Shown here in pieces: positions 23,912 through 36,200 of a stretch of 64,000 nt of DNA. The DNA is from Ceratorhiza oryzae-sativae (Eukaryota; Basidiomycota; Agaricomycetes; Cantharellales; Ceratobasidiaceae): the NCBI GenBank assembly GCA_030998015.1, contig JARWMV010000243.1, positions 806,001 through 870,000 of the forward strand. The letters run 5' to 3'. The position numbers were made by a program, and so were the translations under genes. The notes beneath the pieces were generated by a model. That model worked only from the letters and a program-made list of their open reading frames with translations. It ran no database searches and was not told the origin of the DNA. The first letter of the stretch is position 1; every line of letters begins with the position of its first letter.

Positions 23912-26900
23912 ATGTCGTCTGACGCAGAGGCGACGCCCAAAGCTCCTCGTCGCGGCACGAGAGACCGCAAGGCCGTCAAGCCGTTTGCGTCCCGTGGGTT
24001 TATTTCCCAAGCCCTTCAGTCTTGTATGCTAATATCCCTTCAGAATCTCAGCCCACGCGAAAGAGAAAGCGTCCGGAGGTCGAGCAAAACAGCAGCGACG
24101 CTGAAGGGACCACCGGCGGAAGATCGACAGGGAAAGAGGATGGAGATTCTTCAGAAGAAGAGCGAGCTGAAGAGGAACCTCAGGAGGAGGAAAGTGAACA
24201 GAGCGAAGAGGAAGAGGGAGAGGAATACAAGGCTCCACGGTTATCTTCTGGTACTGGCCGGGGACGCGGGAGAGGCAGGGGTCGGGGCAAGGCTACCTCC
24301 GGCACATCGCGGACGGCCAACAAGAAGTCTGCCCCTGCCAAACCCCGTGCGTCCAAGGTGAGAGGAAAGAGCGAGGGTGAGACACAAGTCGTTGGGGACA
24401 TTGCGATTGCCAAGGACAATGCGTTGTTCAGTGAGTGCTGCCGTTTAAGCGCTCTTTCTCCAGCACCAACTCGCTTTATAAGATGCATTATTAAACCCAT
24501 CAGCTGCGCTCCAATCGGTCGTCGACGACTACTTCGAGTCCTATATTCAGTCGCCCTCGGCGGCTCTTGCAGACCTTGCGAACTGCATACTTCGCGCATG
24601 TGGTTGTAACGCTTCTTTGGATTCGGATGAAGTTTTGGACAGCGATAATGTCGTCGATAAGCTTGATGATCTCATAGAGGCGGCCAAAAAGGTGGGGTTT
24701 AAAATGATCTCTCCCGCCAATCTGGATACTTAAAACGACGTTCCCTCTAGGAAACATCTCCAACCTATCCGCTCGCTTCCAAGAGTCCGACGTACAAGAA
24801 ATTTCGCAAGTCACTCTCAGAGCTGCTGCATCGACTTATTCAAACTGCTGCCGATCTCCCTCAACCATCTCCTCTATACCCTGCTTCGGACGACACGGGG
24901 CTGTTGCCAGTTCTCCAACCATGGATAGTCTGCATGTCGACGTCGCTTGTCCGAAGCTTCCGCCATACTGGGACGGTTGTCGCTCTTGAAATGGAATCTG
25001 CGTTGTGCGAAGTTGCTCGGGACGTTGAAAAGGAAGGTGAGGTTTTAGGACGACAGCGGGAAGCCGAGCGCAAGCGGCGCGCCGCCGCTTCTACCAAGAG
25101 CAAGGGGAAAACACCACGAGAGAAAGAGCTGGATAGCAAGGCTGAAGACGTCAAGAAGAGAAGGGGGGTTCTAAACGAATACCTGAAGGAGTTCTTCGAC
25201 GAGTGAGCCGTGAAGCCCTACGTAGTTTCAGTTGTTAACCTTGCTTGGGCAGTGTCTTTGTTCATCGCTATAGGGATGCCGACCCCGGAATTCGGGCGGA
25301 CTGCGTCCGGGAGTTGGGCAAATGGATGAAAACACACCCAGCATACTTCCTAAGCGGCCAATATCTCCGCTACATAGGCTCTTTACTGTCGGATTTGGCA
25401 AGCGTATTCCATTCAAACATTTCTCGGAAGCTGACAGTACTTGTAGAGCACGTCTGTCCGCTCGGAGGCTATCAAGGCTCTTTCGGCGCAGTATACTTCT
25501 TCAGATAACAGCACTGTACTCGCTTTGACAAACTTTACCGAACGATTCAAGCCTCGACTCATTCAAATGGCCGCTCAAGACTCTGACGTTGGCGTTCGAG
25601 TAGCTGTTGCTCGTGTGCTCACAGATATTGACAATCAGGGTTTGCTCGAAGAGGATGAACAAGCGCCCCTTTGCTTGCTCCTGTTCGATGTCGAGGCTCG
25701 AGTTCGCCGTGCCGTGGCTGGATTCGTCCATGGGGTCTGGGATGCAGCTGTCGAGGAGAAGTTGGTGAGCAAAGGTAGCAAGGGAAAGGAAAAGGACAAG
25801 GACAAGCAGCGTGCAGGAATCAAGTGCTTCCTGTCGCTCCTCGTCGGCTGGATAAAGCTCGCGGACGCTTCGAACGCCAATGGAGTAGCCGACGCAGCCG
25901 ATGACGCCGAAAACTCACAACCTCAAGCCCACGCGACGTCTGGAATGGTCGTCTCGCTCTTGCTTAACTCGCCCGGGACCAAGTCGCGTATTGCTCTTGC
26001 TGTTTCGGCTCTCTGGGACGAACTTCCTGTGCTGCGTGAATGGGAGGCCTTTTTGGACCACATCTTGTTGGATCATTCGGGGGGAGGAGAAGCTGGCGTG
26101 ATGGCCAGCCCTTCCAAACGACGCGCAGCGAAGAACGCAGACCAAGAAGGGGATCCCGCATGGCGTTTGAGTGAAGCTGAGGAGAGCGTTGGGATGGAAG
26201 TGTTGATTGCCGTGTTGGAGTGTGTCGAGGAGGAAGCAGCATTGGGCAAAAAGGTGTGTTTCATCGACCTGGCTTCTCTCTGTGAGAAAGTTTATAGTGC
26301 TTCAGGGAGACGACGAGTCTGTAACGATGGATATTACTCGTGCATTGATGAAGGCTTTACCTCGCCTGTTTGCCAAGGTCCAAACAGATGAAAAGCGAGT
26401 TGGCGATGTCTTGGTACTTCCGCAACTCATGAATTTGGATATGTATGTTGAACTGAGAGAAACAGCGGTACGTCGGGGATTCTGCTCTCAATGCTCTGGC
26501 TTGTTGACTTGGTGCAACAGGCGTATGAACAGCTCTGGACCGATGTATCCAAACAATTTATGACCCACTCGTCTCCCACCGTTCTTCGTCATGCGGTTGC
26601 GACGATCCAGCATCTCTCCCAAACTGCCAGCCTAGCAAATACGAATGCCACCAAGATTATCGAGCTCGAAGACGAACTCGCTGGCTCTGTTCGTGAGCTT
26701 CTCGCTGGTCGAGAGGAATTAGATATTGTCACGTTTACCGAGGACGAGGTGCATGCGCTGAGCGCGTTTGTGTTGAGATTGCACACATTGTATGGTGTAC
26801 GAGATATGACACGCTGGATGGAAGAGGATGACGGCGGAAAAGTTGCCAGAACGGTGGATACTCTGGGGGCGTTGTCTGAGCGCGGAAGGCTAGGTTACAA

Positions 26901-28954
26901 AGAAGAGGAGATGGTTCGTATTTTCACTGTGATGATATCTCCCCCAATTCACGGTTCGCGTAACGATAGATGATGAACGAGTCGCTGCATTTATTGGTTC
27001 TCTATATCGCATGGAAGATTCGGTCGTTGCAGATGAACCCCCCTCCAGAGAACGAGCGGGAAGCTGCATATGAAGAGCTCAAGGGGATACGAGATTCGCT
27101 AGCCGCTCGGCTTACCGAGTTTGCAGTGGGCACGCAGTCGAATACCGCCGAAGGGGTTAAACGCAGCGTGGGTTGACTATCCTTGATGCCGATACATCAC
27201 TAACGCTTGCGTGGATCCAGGCCTTTCAATGCTTGCTCAATCTCTATATCCTGTTTCAGCCATCCCGATCCGCCGAAGAAGAACAAACATCGAGACAGCC
27301 GATCCCCATGGTCATCTCTGACGAGCTTCAACTTCGTTGCGCTGCATACATTCAGGCTGAAATCGAGCGATACGTGGATTTGCTCGAAGAAGAGCACGGA
27401 AACGAGGCTGGGCAGTCTGAGAATGAAGGGTCTAGCTCTTCAGAGCTGAGCGATGAGGACGGGGCCAAGGGAAAGAAACCCAAGAAAGCGAGAAGAGACC
27501 AGAAGAAATCCGAGCGTGCTGAATCTCAGGGTACGGCTGTCGACTATACCTGCCAACCGGTTTATTAATCGACGAATTCACAGACACCCAGATGCAACCC
27601 CAAGCTCTCCTCGAGCGCGAATACGCATTCCACCTTGTGATTAGCGCATTCTTGCGTGCGATTCGTACGGGGGCGATCAACACTGAACATTCGTCTGTGC
27701 TTCTTGGACACTATGGACGCGTCTCTTCAGTGTATGACCAGTGCACCAAGGTCATTATCGAAGTGCTTCGTGAGGAGGGCATGTATGGCGGGAATGCCGA
27801 ATTGGTTGGTCGCGTGCTAGTAACTGCTCTGCAAGAAGTAAGTCTTTTTTTTCACCCCTACAACGCATTCACTAATCCTAGTTGTAGTCCTTTAGTCTGT
27901 ACATCGACCATATTACGAAATCCGACGCCAACACCATTGCTCTCGCGAAAGCACTCCAATCCGCACTTGTTATCCGAGGGGCACAGTTGTCAGTCTTGAG
28001 GCGCTTGGACACAGCACAGGTGGCTTCGGTCCACACAAGTTGCATCTCCTGGATCGTCAAGAAGATCGCAGGGTTCGAAGCGATGGGGAACAAGAGCGCG
28101 CGGAACAGGGCTGTTGCCTTTTTCAGAAGTTTGGTGTGGCTTCTGGGCACGGTGGAAAGTGCCGACGCGATCAGGATGTGAGTATATAATGAAGGGGACA
28201 GTGGCGGTGGCTAAATATAGTGACATGCTGTTCAGTAAAAACCATCTGGATGTGTCACTTCAGGACGCCAAGATCGAGACGTCAGCGTCGTCCAAGGTTT
28301 GGGAACCGCTGAGGGCGTACGACAAACGGCTAATCACCGCTATGGCAAAGGATAAAGGTATATTCAATCGTGACTCTGGCTAAAACGTTTCCGTTGACTC
28401 TTTACCGTGATTAGCCCTCGCCGCTCGCATCAAAACCGGAGCAAAGAAAAAGTCCGCGCGGCAATCGCCACTGACGACGAACGGGAACCCGACGAAGGTC
28501 GTGCGACTGATGATGAGCAAGGAGGAGAGGCCGAGGATGAACCACACGAAGATGCGCCCCCGGCTGGGGCCAGACCCCAAACGCGGTCTCGTCCGAAACC
28601 CAAGAAGCCGACGACGACTGACGAGGGCGAGGACGAGAATAGAGACACCGAGATCGCGGATGCTCCAGCCGATGAACTTCAAGAACCTGTTTCACGATCC
28701 CCGACACCCACGCCTCCTGCTCCCAAGACGAGAAGGTCGGCTCGAACGGCCGCGGCCAAGCAAGCAGCCACGCCGAATACGCGAAAGCGGCGACGTGGTG
28801 CTGTGGAAGCAGAAGAGGATCGCCAGCAGCCGAAGAAGAGCCCGAGGCAGAAGCAGAAGAGCCCGAGGCACCACCACCATCGGGCTCAAAGCCTCCGTCT
28901 CAAGCCACGAGCGATGTCGGGTTCACACGACGCCGGAAGCGTGCTAAAGCTTAG
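23912..28954 (+). CDS. SCC3: Cohesin subunit SCC3/STAG (stromal antigen family)
   Basis: The HEAT-repeat subunit of cohesin that binds the SCC1 kleisin and holds sister chromatids together. The start MSSDAEATPKAPRRGTRDRK splices to SQPTRKRKRPEVEQ. An acidic Glu/Ser tract and a GRGRGRGRG DNA/RNA-binding-like segment follow. Conserved parts are ALQSVVDDYFESYIQSP, RRGVLNEYLKEFFDE and the stromal-antigen signature VFVHRYRDADPGIRADCVRE, followed by GKWMKTHPAYFLSGQYLRYI. HEAT-type segments continue (LIQMAAQDSDVGVRVAVARV, LCLLLFDVEARVRRAVAGFV) through ALLEREYAFHLVISAFLRAI. The C-terminus is a disordered acidic and basic tail. The expected ending FTRRRKRAKA at 28952-28954 is in another frame from the acidic tail upstream. 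Joining them needs either a 35-nt intron (28795-28829, GT...AG) or a one-base sequence error. About 1100-1250 residues expected. Confidence 0.92.
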
Positions 28955-29372
28955 AGTCCTCTTATATAATCTTTCTCGATGTTATTTTTTTGGCTCGGTG
29001 TTTTATTGTTCAGTGTATTCTCCGGTTTTATAAGTTCAGGCTCGTATGTATAACTAATAAAAAGTCTGCTGGAGACTGGAATGCGAACGAGAACAAGAAC
29101 CAATAAGTGCGAGCGCCGGGCTACAAGCCAAACACGACTAGAAAAAATATGCTAGATCGAAACAAGAAAACGGATGGATGCAGACGAATCATGCGATAGT
29201 GATGTTATGAGCGTGTGTGTAAGGAAAGAAAAAAAAAACCAAACGAGTGGACAGGTTAGGGATCAAAGCGAAACGAAAAGAATATACAAAAGTATAAAAT
29301 TAAGAATTAAATATCAGAGTCTTGCGGGAGTGTCAGGGCAGCAAGGATCGCAGCGGGCTGTCAACACGGTGG
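28955..29372. other. No supported gene
   Basis: AT-rich, A-tract-containing sequence between the convergent SCC3 and Ser/Pro-rich genes, consistent with 3' flanking DNA. Confidence 0.4.
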
Positions 29373-32300
29373 TCAATACACTGTCAACAGACAAATTGCC
29401 AAAAAACAACTCACGTCCTCGAGAACACCTCCCGTAGCAGGGACACGAACAGCAATCATCCGATCCGACGCGCTCGTGCTATGCCTACGCAAAGCTTGGT
29501 CCGACGTCGAGCGCAAGAGCTTGCCCCTCGGGCCATACGCGCTCGGAGACAGACTGGGTGATCCTGGCGGAGAGCTCACGGGCGACCGCTATCCGAATAC
29601 GAGCGCGGCCGGATCCGGAAGCCGTACTCTTGATACGACAAGCCGAGCATCTTGAGCAGCTCGCTCTGGGCCGTGTACAAGTCGTGCGACGTCGCCGACG
29701 GCGTGGGCACGCTCAGCACCGAGTACTGCTCGTTGGTCCCCGCCGCGGCCGAGTTGGGCGACAGCTGGCTGGCGTACAGGCCCGACGGCAAGACACCGAT
29801 CGACTCGGGCCGGCTGGGCTCAAACGTGCTCAGATGCTTGGACGGCGTCGGCACAGGCGGGACCGGGGGAACAAACTCGCCCGACGTGTTGGGCGCTCCC
29901 GAGTCGGCCGGCAGCGTCGACGGCGGACGGGGAACACGATCCCGTGATAGCGCATCGACGCGCCGCTCGCCGAGGACCGCGCCGACCGACGCACGCTCGG
30001 ACGCAGACTCAGCTTGGACTGGCGGATCGACGACTTGCGCGCCGCCGACACGCGCGACGACTCGCCCTGGCCCTGCTGCGGGCCTGGCGTGCCTCGGCCA
30101 ACTCGCGTTCGAGCGACTCGGCGAGCATCCAGGCCTGGTCCCGTTCGGCTTCCAGTGCGTCCTTCTACACGCAAGGGAGGAGGGAACATCATCAGTCCAG
30201 AAGCTCTTCAAACCAGGAGTCGAGATCAAACGTACCTCAGCCTGGAGCTCGACGACCTCGCTCCGAGCGCGAATATAGCTTCCATTGATTTTGCGCAACG
30301 CGACGGCCAGGGCACTTGTATTGTGCACATCCCTCAACTTGGAAATCTGCGCGAGCTGGTCGCCGACGAGATACAGATCCTCTGCAAGCTGATCGCACAC
30401 GTTGCCCACGTCTTCTAGCTCGTCCATCAGCCGCTTCGAGGTCGGGGGATCGTGTCCGTCAATGTACAACGCGAGGCTCCGCATCAACAGCCTCCTGCGC
30501 GGACTTGAGCCTTGTATTTCGTCTGGAGAACGTCCCGGAGCTGCTCGAGCCTCTCGACCTCGGTCGGGAGCTCCTGGTCGAGCACGTCGAGCGAGAGCAA
30601 TCGAACCGATGACGTCTCGGCCGACTGGCGGATCGCCCGGCTGACGATGTTCTGCAGCTGGTCCGAGCTAAACGTCCACTTGGCCGCATCCATGGTCAAG
30701 CCGCGCCAGCGGACCGGGATCGGCTCAAACGCCGGCGAGGGCGGTTGTTTGGGTTGCGGGCGGGGCGAAGAGTGCTGCTGTTCAGGTTGCTTGGATCGCG
30801 AAGGCTTGACGCTCGGACCCGGGACGGACATGGGTATGGGCGCAGTAGAACCAGCGACGGGGGGAGGCGTCGGGGCCGTCACCCGCGGACCAATCGGTAG
30901 ATGCGCCTTGCGTCCGGACACAACGACCGGGGGAGACTTTTGAGGCATCAGGAGACTGCCGTCCAGAACGAATCCAGGGAAATCGCCACTGCGGGACATG
31001 GTGTGATCGCCAATGCTCTCATTTGAAAACGATCTAGGCGTCGTCGGAAATACGGTCTCCCGACGCTGCTTCATCGCAAGGGCAGACGGCAGAGGCGAGC
31101 TGTTGGACGACGTTGGCGTGGGCTGCTGTGTCCCGGCCCCCGACGAAGGCGATCGGCCATGAGACCCAGACAGGCTCGTCTTCCTCTCGAGTGTGTCTGG
31201 TGGGAGGACCTTTGTCCCGCCCTGGCGAGGCGACGACCGTTTCCTCCTCAACCGTCTCGACCCAACGCGGACTAGACCCGATCCTTTGCTCGACCCGGAA
31301 TTTTCGCGACCGAGCCCGGGCTTGGTCGTCGTGTCCTCGACGGGCGGATCAACCTTGACCGCCACGGCCGGCGCGGGCTCGTCTAGTCTGAGTGACAACG
31401 ACGGCGGCCGGGCTGGTCGAACTGGGGGGGTACCAACGACCTCGACCTCGCCTGCGATCGGCGATAGAGGGGGGGCGCCCACGGTCCAGCCACGTTCGCG
31501 ATGCTGGATCGGGAGTCCAGCGGCAGACGTCTCGCTCACGCTCCTCGCGCGGGAAAAGCTAAACCCATCAAACTGCGACCGGGCAAACTTGGACAGGATG
31601 GATTGCGTAGCCAGGACCGGGCCGGACGCATGGGGGACGGCCGCGGGATTGGGCGCGCTCTGAAGCCTCATGGTCCGCATGCGGGGCGAGTGGTCGTGCT
31701 CAGACGGCGACGGAGGGTCAAAGTATGATATTCCGAGTGTACCTGTCTGGTGCGCGAGACCCGCTACTTGAGCCTGGGTCGACATGCCCGCGCTGGACCC
31801 TTTGCGACCAATCATCCCAACGAGCCCAACCAGTTCAGGCGGGAAGCTGTCAGGTGGAGTAATCGGTCGAGACGGGTGCGTGAGTGTAGTGGCCCCAGAC
31901 GGAGACCTCGCCCGCCGGATGTTTGAACCAGAACCCGAGGGGCATGCGTAGCTATCAAGCCCGCAAAAGGAGTCAGTCATGACGGCATATGGAGCTGTCT
32001 GGGACGCACCTGAGACTGGTCCGGTATGCGGAGAAATGTCCATGGTGGCTGACCTTTGCCGGCTGCTGGCGCTGGTGCTCCCGCTTGGGGGCTCTCGGTC
32101 TCGGCGCTCGGTAAGCGTCTTGGAGCGCATACGCATGGGCGAGGTGGGCTCTGTGCCTTGGCCGTTGGAAGACAACGGAAAGGGCGAGCTCGGAACTTCG
32201 ACGATCCCGGCCATACCCTCGGCGGGGACGTACTGGGAATACGTCGCGCGTGCGAGGCCCTCGTCGGCGGACACGCTCCTCCTGAGCGTGGACTTGGCCT

Positions 32301-33278
32301 TGGGGGGTGGCGAGGGGGCTTCGCTCGGACCGGTGCTCGAGCTGGCGGGGACGGGGGAGAGTCCAGGCGCAGGCTGGGTGTACGGACCCTCGCGCGGGAG
32401 CGTAGCCGAGTCCTGCCTGACGAGCCCGGACAAGTCTGTCGGACGGAGGGTGAGGCCAAAGCCGAGTCCATAGACGGTCGCGCTCGCGCGTTCTGCACGC
32501 AGGATGGTGACGAGCTCGGGGGCAGAGTCTGAAATGACCGAGCCGGACGCGTCGGGCGAAGGCACGACCGAGGACGAGCTCGTGGTCGGGGTCGGGACGG
32601 GGGTGGTGCCCTTGGTCGACGGCGAGGGCGAGTGGGAGCGTACGGCCGGCGAGGACGAGGACTGGGCGGGGGTGCGTTCGATCGTGACGGCCGGTGCGTG
32701 GACGTGCATGCGAGGGATTTTGATCGGCGTGGGCACGCGTCGCTGGGAGTCGGCTACTGCCGCTGTCACCGCCGGAAGCGTGGCCTGGCCGGCCGCCGTC
32801 GACGGACGAGGACCTAGAAAATACGCAAAAAAAATTCAGCACAGCCGGGCAAAGAGCAGGGGGAGTGGATATACGCGCCTGCGGAAGAGGGCCCTTGGGT
32901 GGCGGAATCGGTGGCTCGGACGGGCGACGCGACTTGTCAGACATGTCAGTTGGGACACACCAGTCGAAATGAAGCAGGATGACGCACATGGATCGAACGC
33001 CTGACATCCTCGCTCTCAAACGCGGGGCCGAGATCGAGCTGGAGGGCGGTCGCGGTGTCCCGCGGCGGGCGGGCGTCGGGGGCGGCAAAGCCCCAGGCCG
33101 AGGGCGGGTGGGGCTTGGTGGTCGCGGGCGGGGCGGGCGGCGGGGGCGGGCGCTGGTGGGGGATCCAGGGCGCGGGCGAGCGGACGGGGGAGTAGAACGA
33201 GCCGGGCGACGGGGGCGTGCGGGGCCGCGGCGAGGGCTTGCCCCCCTTTTTCGTCCTGAGCATCGAAAAGGGCGGCAT
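29373..33278 (-). CDS. Large Ser/Pro-rich protein with C-terminal coiled coil, unknown function
   Basis: The start is MPPFSMLRTKKGGKPSPRPR at 33278. Exon 1 is Pro-rich and ends AFESED. It splices to SRRPSEPPIPPPKGPLPQ and then to a very long exon (about 32815-30484) of low-complexity Ser/Pro/Arg sequence with many SP sites. After that come MDAAKWTFSSDQLQNIVSRA, LRDVLQTKYKAQVRA, MRSLALYIDGHDPPTSKRLM, AVALRKINGSYIRARSEVVE and a coiled coil KDALEAERDQAWMLAESLER. The end includes LLKMLGLSYQEYGFRIRPRS and a Ser-rich tail. The pattern suggests a cytoskeleton- or polarity-associated disordered protein, but I do not recognise it. Frame changes near 30487, about 30030 and 29577 look like one-base deletions, so the 3' end is uncertain. 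The DNA is much GC-richer than its neighbours. Confidence 0.6.
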
Positions 33279-36200
33279 GGTCGAGGGGGCGACGGAGACG
33301 CGGGTGCGGGATATGTATACGGGCGGGGACCCTGATCAGCGCTAGCTTGTTTCATCTGTGCCTCTTTTGCGCATGGCGATCATCACGTGCCCGCCCTGTC
33401 TTCCACCCGCCTCCTGTCTTCTGGCGATCCCCTGCTTCTGGCTCCCTGTCGCTTTTCGCGCTGCGATCCGAGCTTCTGCCGCCTAGCGCGAGCCCCAATC
33501 CAGCGACTCCGGCCGCACAGTCGTCCAGACAACCCCCCCTCCCGATCACCGTCATTACGCCCGTGGTTCGGCCCATGTGGCCAATCCGGGTGGCGCACAG
33601 AACCGTGCATACATGTATCACGAAGGGCCCGGGACCAGATAGACGTGCCATCGGTATCGCACGCGCATTGCACGTTAATTTCGTGACCAATTCAGAGCTA
33701 TTCTTGAGCAAAGAATCGTTGCGTAGACAGAACTGAGCAGTAAGCGAGGCGACCTGCTTCGACGTGAACTCCATCCCCCAAGCGAAGCCGATAACTCGGT
33801 CTCCGCGGCGGGACATGGCGGAAGTTCAAGGTATCACTGCTCGCCATCGGCGGCCCAGGAACTCTCGTTGCACAACAATGAATGACATCACTTACTCTGC
33901 CCTTTCATTGACACCCTCGTCCATCGTCAACAAGATACCTACAAACGCGCGTGAATGCAACAGGCACTTGCTCAATTTGAATTCCACATGGAGACCGCAC
34001 ACACACACACACGCACACGCATGATACGAGCCACTCTCCTCGGCAAAGCAGATCCTGTGACACTGTCAACGCTCAATGAAACTAAATTGGGCTCAGAACC
34101 ATGTCTTGGTGTGAAAGATAACCGATTTCCGTCGTTTGGCGTCATGGTGCAACAGCTCGGATCGAATTATCAATGATACCGGTTGGAAATAGGTGCTCGT
34201 CGACAACGCGATGACTAGGCCTGGGAGATTCCACTCGTGTTACCATCGAGATGGTGTCTCGTCAGGCTTACATTTTGAAAAACAGATGGGACCCCTCATG
34301 ATTCAAGCTCCCGGTGCCGCCCAGGACACAAACACCTGGCGGGTGGCACGCTCCACTAATTGCATGTCGCCTAGATCCCGCTACGACCGAGGCTGAACTC
34401 GCATCGCAACAACCAAGGGGACATTTGTAACACGAGCTCGACATACTCCCTTACCGGGGCATGACCAGCGCGCAAGGACGATTCCCAAACATACTTCGGG
34501 CTCCCGTCAGCCCGACGACCTCATTATCGCAAGTCGTTTCCCACCCCATCAGAACGAGACAAAACGAACACCGTCCTCGATACGATCCACATCCACGACC
34601 GCCGGTTTCAGACTAGACCCACCAGACCAAGGAAGCACCCAAACCCACCGGCCTATGTGCTCTCACAGACATTCCGCTCCTCATTCGGACGCTCGAGCAC
34701 CAAGGAAAACACTCGCTCGTCGCTCAGAATGGCAATTCGAGGATAATTTGACACACCACGAGGTACACACCCCGCCGGCCTGCTCACAATTGTCCGAGAA
34801 GTTTATCTCAAATGGTCTAGCGCAGATAATTGCCAGGACGATTTTCGACCCCCGCAATCGAGTGCGCGCAGGGAATGATGCATATAATGAACTGTCCAAG
34901 GTTATGTCTCCAGGTATCATTTAACGCACATCCCCGCATTCGTCGTTGCCGTCCAGTCAGGTGAGCCAAGACGCATTACCCATCAATTAGCGGATGATGA
35001 TAAACGCAAGGTCTCGAGGGACCGAGACCGTTCCAAACGGCCCGAATCCTCCTCGCTTACGACGATTCGATTCCGAGAACGTTCATTTCGGGGAGGGGGA
35101 GGGGGGGGTGAAACTTTTGCCCTGTGACCATCCCACTCTTGACCCTGTTCGGCCATGTCGCAGCAAGCGTCGTCGTCCGAGACAAGATCGAAATCCGGTT
35201 TAGAAAGTCAAGCGCCGTGGGGCTGAGATCATGGCGGGGTATGTTTTGATTCTTGTAGATCTCGCTGACGGGTTTCTCTTTGCTCGGGGTTGTAACCTAT
35301 AGAGACCACCGACCGTGGACAAGGTTACCATCGTCCAGGACGACGTTCCACAGATCAGATAACACAGTTGTCTACACAACAGGTATGGTACAATTGTTGT
35401 CTGCCGTGATAGGATAATATGGTTTGATTCATCGGTCGTCATTATTAGATGAGCGCCAGTTTTCCATAGTTCTGTGAGGATCGAGCTTCGACATTCCCTC
35501 ATATCCCCAAGTCTGGCTTTGGCTGTGCGCACCGGCTATAATGTGAGAACAACGTCGGTGTGTCCATAATCTCCGAGCACACCGACGGGATTATATGACC
35601 CCTTCGCAAAAAGAGGTATGATTCGTGCAACTGAATGAGCCACTATCACGCTAGAACAATCCACCGTTCACACCATACAAGCCCTCACACATCTATTCAC
35701 TCCAATGGCGTTCCCAAAAGCGTCGTGTCTCATGGACCATTGTCGGCCATTCATTCGGCCATTCTACAACATTTAAACAAGTCTCATTCAGAACGCCACC
35801 TGAAGTTAAACTCGCCCTGTACAATCCGTCAAGACGAGTAACAACGTTGCTATACACGTTAATGAACAGAGCGATCAGGACTAACCCGAGCAAGACCCAA
35901 ATTTGATGATTGATCGGATCGCGCAACGGCCGGAAATATCAGAACAGCCAACCTGTGGCGCAGTAACATCGCGGGCAAAGTCCGATGCCTGATATCCGAT
36001 GCAATGCAGGTCTTTTTACACTCACCCTTTACTCCTTCCTTCAGAGAAAAAAAAAAGCCAGGTTGCTCTAGCAACGAGCCTAGCAAGCGAGTTCGAGCAG
36101 TTTTGGGTCTAGACGCTCCGCTCTCGAACCCTTGGTGGTGATTAAGTCAAATGATAGAATTGACGGAGTGTGGGATTAGAGAGGGGGGGTCACAGGTGTC

